A stretch of 64,000 bases of DNA from assembly GCA_025766275.1 (NCBI GenBank), contig JAFKAC010000076.1, positions 227,889-291,888 of the forward strand, given 5' to 3'. Positions within the stretch are counted from its first letter, which is position 1; the number at the start of each line of letters is the position of its first letter. The position numbers were made by a program, and so were the translations under genes. This DNA comes from Lactarius indigo (lineage: Eukaryota > Basidiomycota > Agaricomycetes > Russulales > Russulaceae). Under the pieces are notes generated by a model. It was not told the DNA's origin, ran no database searches, and was given only the letters and a program-made list of their open reading frames with translations. Of the stretch, positions 57,060-64,000 are shown piece by piece.

Positions 57060-58572
57060 CTATGCTTGCGCAAGGCGAGGGTCAAACCCACTCGGAAACA
57101 CCTGCCGCACATTGACATTGATCCGCGCAGTGCGCATATACCGCGCATACGGTGCCCACATCCCCCCAGTGACTGTATCACCCTCGTCAAGATACGTCGG
57201 CAGTGTTCCCTCGAGTATGCGTGGGACCCCGTGGTACGCACGCCGACAAGCCGGGCCTGACATGACGACGATGTCACCTGAGCGCAGCAGGATGGAAACT
57301 GGCTTGACATCCCGCGTGAGACCGCCGACGAGGAAGATAGCAGCGTTGCCAAGACTTTTTCGGTGCATCAGTCAAGACGAGGTGAGACAAAGAGAGATAG
57401 ATGGCTCACGAAATCGAAACAAGCGGCGAGGTGGCGCAAATCTCGGAACGGTCGACATGGCCCATGAGACTATCTTTAATCTGATAGAAGTTGACGATGC
57501 CAGCATCGGGCTCTGCAAGGTGTGGTGCATAGCTTGAGCCACAAACATAAACCACAGATGCAAGTGGGCCTATTTGGGATGCTAACCGTACGTTTCGTTC
57601 CACGTTCGCCAGTCGGAAGCTCCTTCCCAACCATCGAGCAGCTCTGTGGCTGCACCCCCGAATACTTCTTCCCAACGGATGCTATGCACGACTTCTAAAC
57701 ACACCCTCCGAAACGGTTCACCAACTGGCTGAACCTCTCGCGCGAAATCGTACTGCTTTGTACCCCAATGGTAAGACCAACCAACGTTCGCCCAGCGAAG
57801 ACGTGGGACTAGCTGCGCAGTGCCAATCGGTTGCGCGTGCGCAGATGGTACCGACGAGGGCTTCGGTGTACTCGTGATGAAAGAGAATGTAGCGGGTGAA
57901 GCGGGTGTATTTGAAACAAGGCGCCGCGGACCTGGGGAGTTCGGTAGTGTTGTGGAAGGAGGACGAGGTTGAACGACGGTTTCGGGTGAACTGAGATATG
58001 TAGACCAGAGGCCAGACTGTGGGAGGATATAGTGGGTATCCAAGTTGGTTTCGTTTGGATATTTGGCGTGATCGCAGAGGGACCATCTAATCAAATCGCG
58101 CTGCGCCTCGTCTGAGACAAATGCCGGTAAAATCACCAAACCTTCAGAAAACACGTCAGCCCGACGCAAGTCCCGGTTATTACAGTCAACACCCACCGGG
58201 AACGTCAACAACCGCAAAAGCCCTGGGTGTTCCCGCCCCTCCGGGTTTTTGTCGAGCACCATCAAGACCAATCTCCTTGACCGGAACTGCATCGGAGCGC
58301 CCTTTCCATCCTGTCTGTTCGATATCTGCGTGACTGCTCGCGTCCAACAAAGCAAGATCGAGAGCACCAGAGAGGTCTGGAGGAGGGAAGCGAGCTTTGT
58401 ACTTCTTCTCTGCCGTTCTGAAGGGCGTCCAATCGGGATCAGTGCCCCCATCGCGATTCTTAGTAGTCTTATAGTGGTGTCTCCTAGCGCGTTTGTACTC
58501 CCTGCTGGTTGGGTCGAGCAACATGACTAAAATTTGAAAGCGGGTGACGTGTGTCTCTGCCGAGTTGGTCAT
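57060..58572 (-). CDS. AlkB homolog 1 (ALKBH1-type) 2-oxoglutarate dioxygenase
   Basis: Fe(II)/2-oxoglutarate enzyme that oxidatively demethylates nucleic acids; the family acts on tRNA and DNA, and the exact substrate here is unknown. Exons: 58572-58197, 58141-57587, 57512-57410, 57354-57060; 442 residues. Motifs: NETNLDTHYILP, RLRWANVGWSYHWGTKQYDF, EPDAGIVNFYQ, the iron ligands HVD (in GHVDRSE) and the His of YHGVPRI, and the 2-oxoglutarate-binding INVNVRQVFP near the C terminus. All splice phases agree. ATG 58524 (MLLDPTSREYK) is an alternative start. It is divergent from LETM1, with start codons about 56 bp apart, or 104 bp with the alternative. Confidence 0.92.
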
Positions 58573-58628
58573 CACATTGGCTCTCTCGGCGGCCTTCCTT
58601 CCTTCCGTCCCGCCCCGCCACTGTTCTT

Positions 58629-60899
<2,271 letters not shown>

Positions 60900-61091
60900 A
60901 ATTCGTAGCCATGCTACATAATCATCGCACCACTCCTTTCTCATATATACAGGCCTCATTCCTTTCCTTTCCTCACCTCCCGATTTGTGGAGGACTTGTT
61001 CTGAGCAGAGTTGTGCGCAAGAGTGTAGAGCCCTTTTGAGTGAAGTTCGTAAAACGTAACAAGAAACGAAAAATAATTTGTGCATTGATCT

Positions 61092-61889
61092 TCATGTCGC
61101 AACCACCCCCACAACTGCACTCGTCGGTATTTTTTTGGGCTCTGGCTTGCTCTCGCCATCGTCGCCGTCACGACCAGCCCCCCCGAGCGTCTCCGCGGCA
61201 CCTGTGTCGTCATCTGCACGCTCGGCCCACCATCTGCCGGTTTGCAGAGCAAGGACACCGGTAAGAGCGACGCTACATATGAGATGGCTTGACGCAAGGC
61301 TGAGCGTTGGGACGCGTAGGTCGGGAGGGAACTTGGCACCCGCGACATGAGGCGGGAGCACGACAAAGTTGGTGAATATGCCTGGAGAGTGCAGGACATG
61401 TGAGTAGGCGGTAAATCGCCTGACTGGATAAATTGAACGCACTGGGGAGTACGGATTGAGTATAAACGGCAACGGCGGTACCGTATAAGACTATGTCAGG
61501 ACAGAGGGGTCAACGACGGAAGGTGAGCGAAAAGATAGAACAGCGCACAGATACTACCACCGTCGAACATTAAATTACCCGCCTCGCCATCTCGCAGACT
61601 CCAAAGAATCGTCGCGGCGCCGAGAACAGCGGCAGCGGCCACAACGTAGGCAATGCCTGGCGCACCCTTCGTGAGCACATTATAGTATCGGGCTGCAACC
61701 CAGAGGTGGGCGTCTGTTACAGGTGTCCTCCAGAGCGTAAGTGAATCCGCGATCCAATGGGTAAATAGTAACCCTGTACAGGTGCAACATTCGGGAGGAT
61801 GAGTGGGTCAGCATGATCCAGCGTGTGCACCTTGACGCACCAAGGAGTACAGAGGTGACGGAGACTGTGATGGCGGCGCGAACAGCCAT
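61092..61889 (-). CDS. SHR3-like ER chaperone of amino-acid permeases
   Basis: Known role of the family: an ER membrane protein that keeps amino-acid permeases from aggregating and lets them enter COPII vesicles. Exons: 61889-61841, 61773-61549, 61490-61443, 61381-61092; 203 residues with consistent phases. The first helix leads into LLFTHWIADSLTLWRTPVT, a family hallmark. Further hydrophobic segments are GIAYVVAAAAVLGAATILW, FLYGTAVAVYTQSVLP and HLICSVALTGVLALQ, giving four membrane spans, followed by a hydrophilic, Asp/Glu/Lys-rich cytosolic tail. The LMFDGGS motif between spans two and three is also typical. Confidence 0.85.
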
Positions 61890-62310
61890 GATCTCGACTA
61901 CTCTCGAAGGGTGGATGTTACGGTCTTTGGGGTTGGAGCAGAGCGGTGAAGCTTTCAAGTTGGAACGATGAGCTGCCAGTGCGGCCAACTCATCCGGATA
62001 TCCGGATATGGGTCATCGGCGGCTGCCGAACGAGGAGGCACACCCGCGTCTCAGTCCACCCCTACACTTCTTCTGTGTTGAGGGCGTTCCGAGGATATCC
62101 TTGTATTGATGGGTTGTCCAAGGGACGGATAGGAGAAAATGAAGTCCATACTGTATGCGTCCATCCCAGACTGATTGTGTATCTAATGCCAATGGCGGGA
62201 ATGTTGTGAATTGCGAAGCACTCGGCACGGACCGAATGAAGCATTCAGGGACGGTCAGCTCTCTCGTCCAAGCCTCGGCAGACACACATTGATACCAAAC
62301 AGGAGTTGCA
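61890..62310. promoter_or_regulatory. Intergenic promoter region between SHR3-like and IAH1-like genes
   Basis: The divergent start codons are 421 bp apart. No other gene supported. Core elements not identified. Confidence 0.45.
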
Positions 62311-63213
62311 ATGGCAACTCACTGCCAAGATACAATTGTCCTCTTCGGGGATTCACTGACGCAGATGGGCTGGAACCCTGAATTTGGAGGTATCGGGGCT
62401 CGTGTTGCTGGTGTGTCCAGTTTGTTTGTGGTCTCGCTCGTTATCGATTTATCTCTTGCCCGTATACTGTACTGTCATAGATCTGTATGCCCGTAAGCTT
62501 GACGTCCTAAACCGTGGCTACTCTGGATACAATACGGATTGGGCTCTGCCTCTTTTGAAGCAGGTGTGCTGAGACGTTTATCTTCTCCTAAAGAAACACT
62601 TCGCAGAGCAGCACCCATCAGATCATCGTGAAACGGGAATTTCAGCCGCATGCTGCGCGAATGAGACTCCTTACGATCTGGTTCGGAGCGAACGACGCGT
62701 GTCTACCAGAATTCCAGCAACATGTCCCCATTTCACGCTTTTCAGAGAACTTGGCAACAATGATACGCGCTATTCGAGAACCAGAATCACTGTGGTATTC
62801 CCCAGAAACGAGGGTTCTCTTGATCACCCCACCACCTATCCATATTCCCAGTATGCGGGCGGATTTACAACCCACAAGGACATTCGACACCACGGAGAGC
62901 TATGCCGAGGAAGTGAGAAAAGTAGGTATAAAGGAGGGTGTCCCGGTAGTCGATGCATGGAATAGAATATGGGAAGCAGCGAGAAAGGACAGGGAAGCGG
63001 TGGAAGCATTTTTTACAGATGGTTTGCACTTGAACGGAGCTGGATACAAGGTAAGTGCATATAACAAAGAAGCGAGTGCCAAACGCTGACATCGTGGCAA
63101 AGGTCGTTTTTTCTGCATTGGTGGAGACACTAACTCAAAACTACCCCGAGCTGGGCCCTGAGAATCTTCGGAGTGTCTTCCCACCGTGGATTACTTCCAT
63201 AGCCACACCGTAG
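62311..63213 (+). CDS. SGNH/GDSL esterase, IAH1 (isoamyl acetate-hydrolysing) type
   Basis: Hydrolyses short-chain acetate esters in the family; substrate here inferred. Exons: 62311-62410, 62481-62563, 62607-63050, 63103-63213; 245 residues, the usual size. Catalytic blocks: LFGDSLTQ (nucleophile Ser in GDSL), NRGYSGYNTDWALP (block II Gly), WFGANDA (block III Asn) and DGLHLNGAGY (Asp-x-x-His). No signal peptide, so probably cytosolic. Phases agree at all three introns. Confidence 0.93.
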
Positions 63214-64000
63214 AGGAGTTCGAGTCCGAGAACTGGCTGGACAAGAAAAGTCGAGCAGAGGAATAATTTGACGCACTTTGTCGTATTCACATTCACTAGG
63301 CACGGCGTACCCACATCGCAGCAAAAGTTAATTCTGCATATATGCAGAATCTCATTATCAACAGTAATGTCCTGGATTTGCAAAATGGGCGAGTTTCTAG
63401 GTCTAACCTAGGCGTCACTTTAAATCCAGACGCCCACTTACGTCGATGTGGCATGGCAATGGTGCACTAGTGACGGCGAGGTAGACAAAATTCCACCCAA
63501 TCGAACTCACATCGTCAAGTGCCGCAAGTTTGGCAGGAGACGACTCAGAGAAAAAGATAGCCCTACGATACGAGGCCCCTTGTGGGAAAGGGTTAGCGAA
63601 CCACCACGAAGAGCCCGGTTTACGCTGTCAAGAATCAGGAGTAGTAGCACCTTGCCATGGGGCGGGAAGCCAGTAGTTCTCGTGTGCAGGTAGAAGATAT
63701 ACAGGGAGTTATGGCCCCCTTTCGTGTAGTTAGGTCACTTGAACAGTCAGAGTCTCGCCTCCACTAATGTAGGTCCGAATCCAAATTTTGCATCCACCAT
63801 AATGGATATTGATGTTCAAGCCGATGCTTGTCGACAACTATGACAACGCCATGATACAGAAGGCGTTCTCGCGAAAACGGGAGCAGTTCGATCAATTGGA
63901 CGACCCTTGCATATAGCTCGGCCATTGTGAGATTTCAGAGTCCTTGGACCCATCAATGGGTGGTCTTCCTTTCCTAGGCCTTTCTCGTGCCCGGGCCGCC
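63214..64000. other. Region after the esterase gene without a supported gene
   Basis: The 3' flank of the esterase gene to the window end. A short + frame at 63448-63693 shows no recognisable features. Any gene at the edge is not identifiable. Confidence 0.45.

Noticed and set aside
61680..61988. - strand frame starting MAALAAHRSN as the SHR3 N terminus
   Set aside because: It reads through the first intron. The ATG at 61889 plus splicing gives the conserved LLFTHWIADSLTLW sequence.

Overview
The window comes from a filamentous basidiomycete, most likely an Agaricomycete. Introns of about 45-95 nt with GT..AG ends break nearly every host gene, the host gene set is fungal (fungal-type trehalose phosphorylase, POL5, SHR3, ATP12), and the transposons are Ty3/gypsy chromoviruses. 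I did not assign a genus.

Bases 1 to about 31,800 are a transposon graveyard. Three decayed copies of one Ty3/gypsy family lie head to tail on the + strand. Copy A (1-4562) has the 3' part of pol, a third ORF and the 3' LTR. Copy B (about 6984-23559) has gag, protease, pol, a third ORF and the 3' LTR. Copy D (23560-30114) has pol, a third ORF and the 3' LTR. Copy B is split inside its reverse transcriptase by an almost intact element N on the - strand (10717-18727), with 771-bp LTRs and the 5-bp target duplication ATGAT. Solo LTRs of four families, each flanked by a 5-bp target duplication, are scattered through the block: 5353-5861, 7870-8483, 22599-23316, 26356-27552 (itself carrying a nested solo LTR at 26832-27441) and 28685-29403. 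A G-rich minisatellite-like kilobase (30115-31115) and a diverged LTR (ending 31804) close the block.

From 32.5 kb the window is gene-dense host sequence: a PHD-JmjC histone demethylase (JHDM1 type), about 3 kb with at most one weak gene, a TFIIB-type factor (-), trehalose phosphorylase (+), POL5/MYBBP1A-like protein (+), Cdc25 phosphatase (-), MSH3 (-), ATP12 (+), ALKBH1-type dioxygenase (-), LETM1/MDM38 (+), SHR3-like permease chaperone (-) and an IAH1-type esterase (+). Several are divergent pairs sharing promoters of about 50-420 bp. They are housekeeping genes for chromatin and transcription, carbon reserve use, ribosome biogenesis, cell cycle, mismatch repair, mitochondrial assembly and ion exchange, and amino-acid permease export; I see no secondary-metabolite or pathway cluster. 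For most genes the splice sites were read by eye, and the summed exon lengths are divisible by three.

The most unusual signals are in the transposons. A coiled-coil third ORF between pol and the 3' LTR is kept in all three copies. A canonical -1 slippery heptamer sits at the gag/pol overlap of copy B. Element N has an apparent self-priming (Tf1-like) primer site. A promoter-proximal hairpin is preserved across diverged LTRs. Stop codons in the dead copies arise overwhelmingly by CGA to TGA changes, pointing to CpG deamination.
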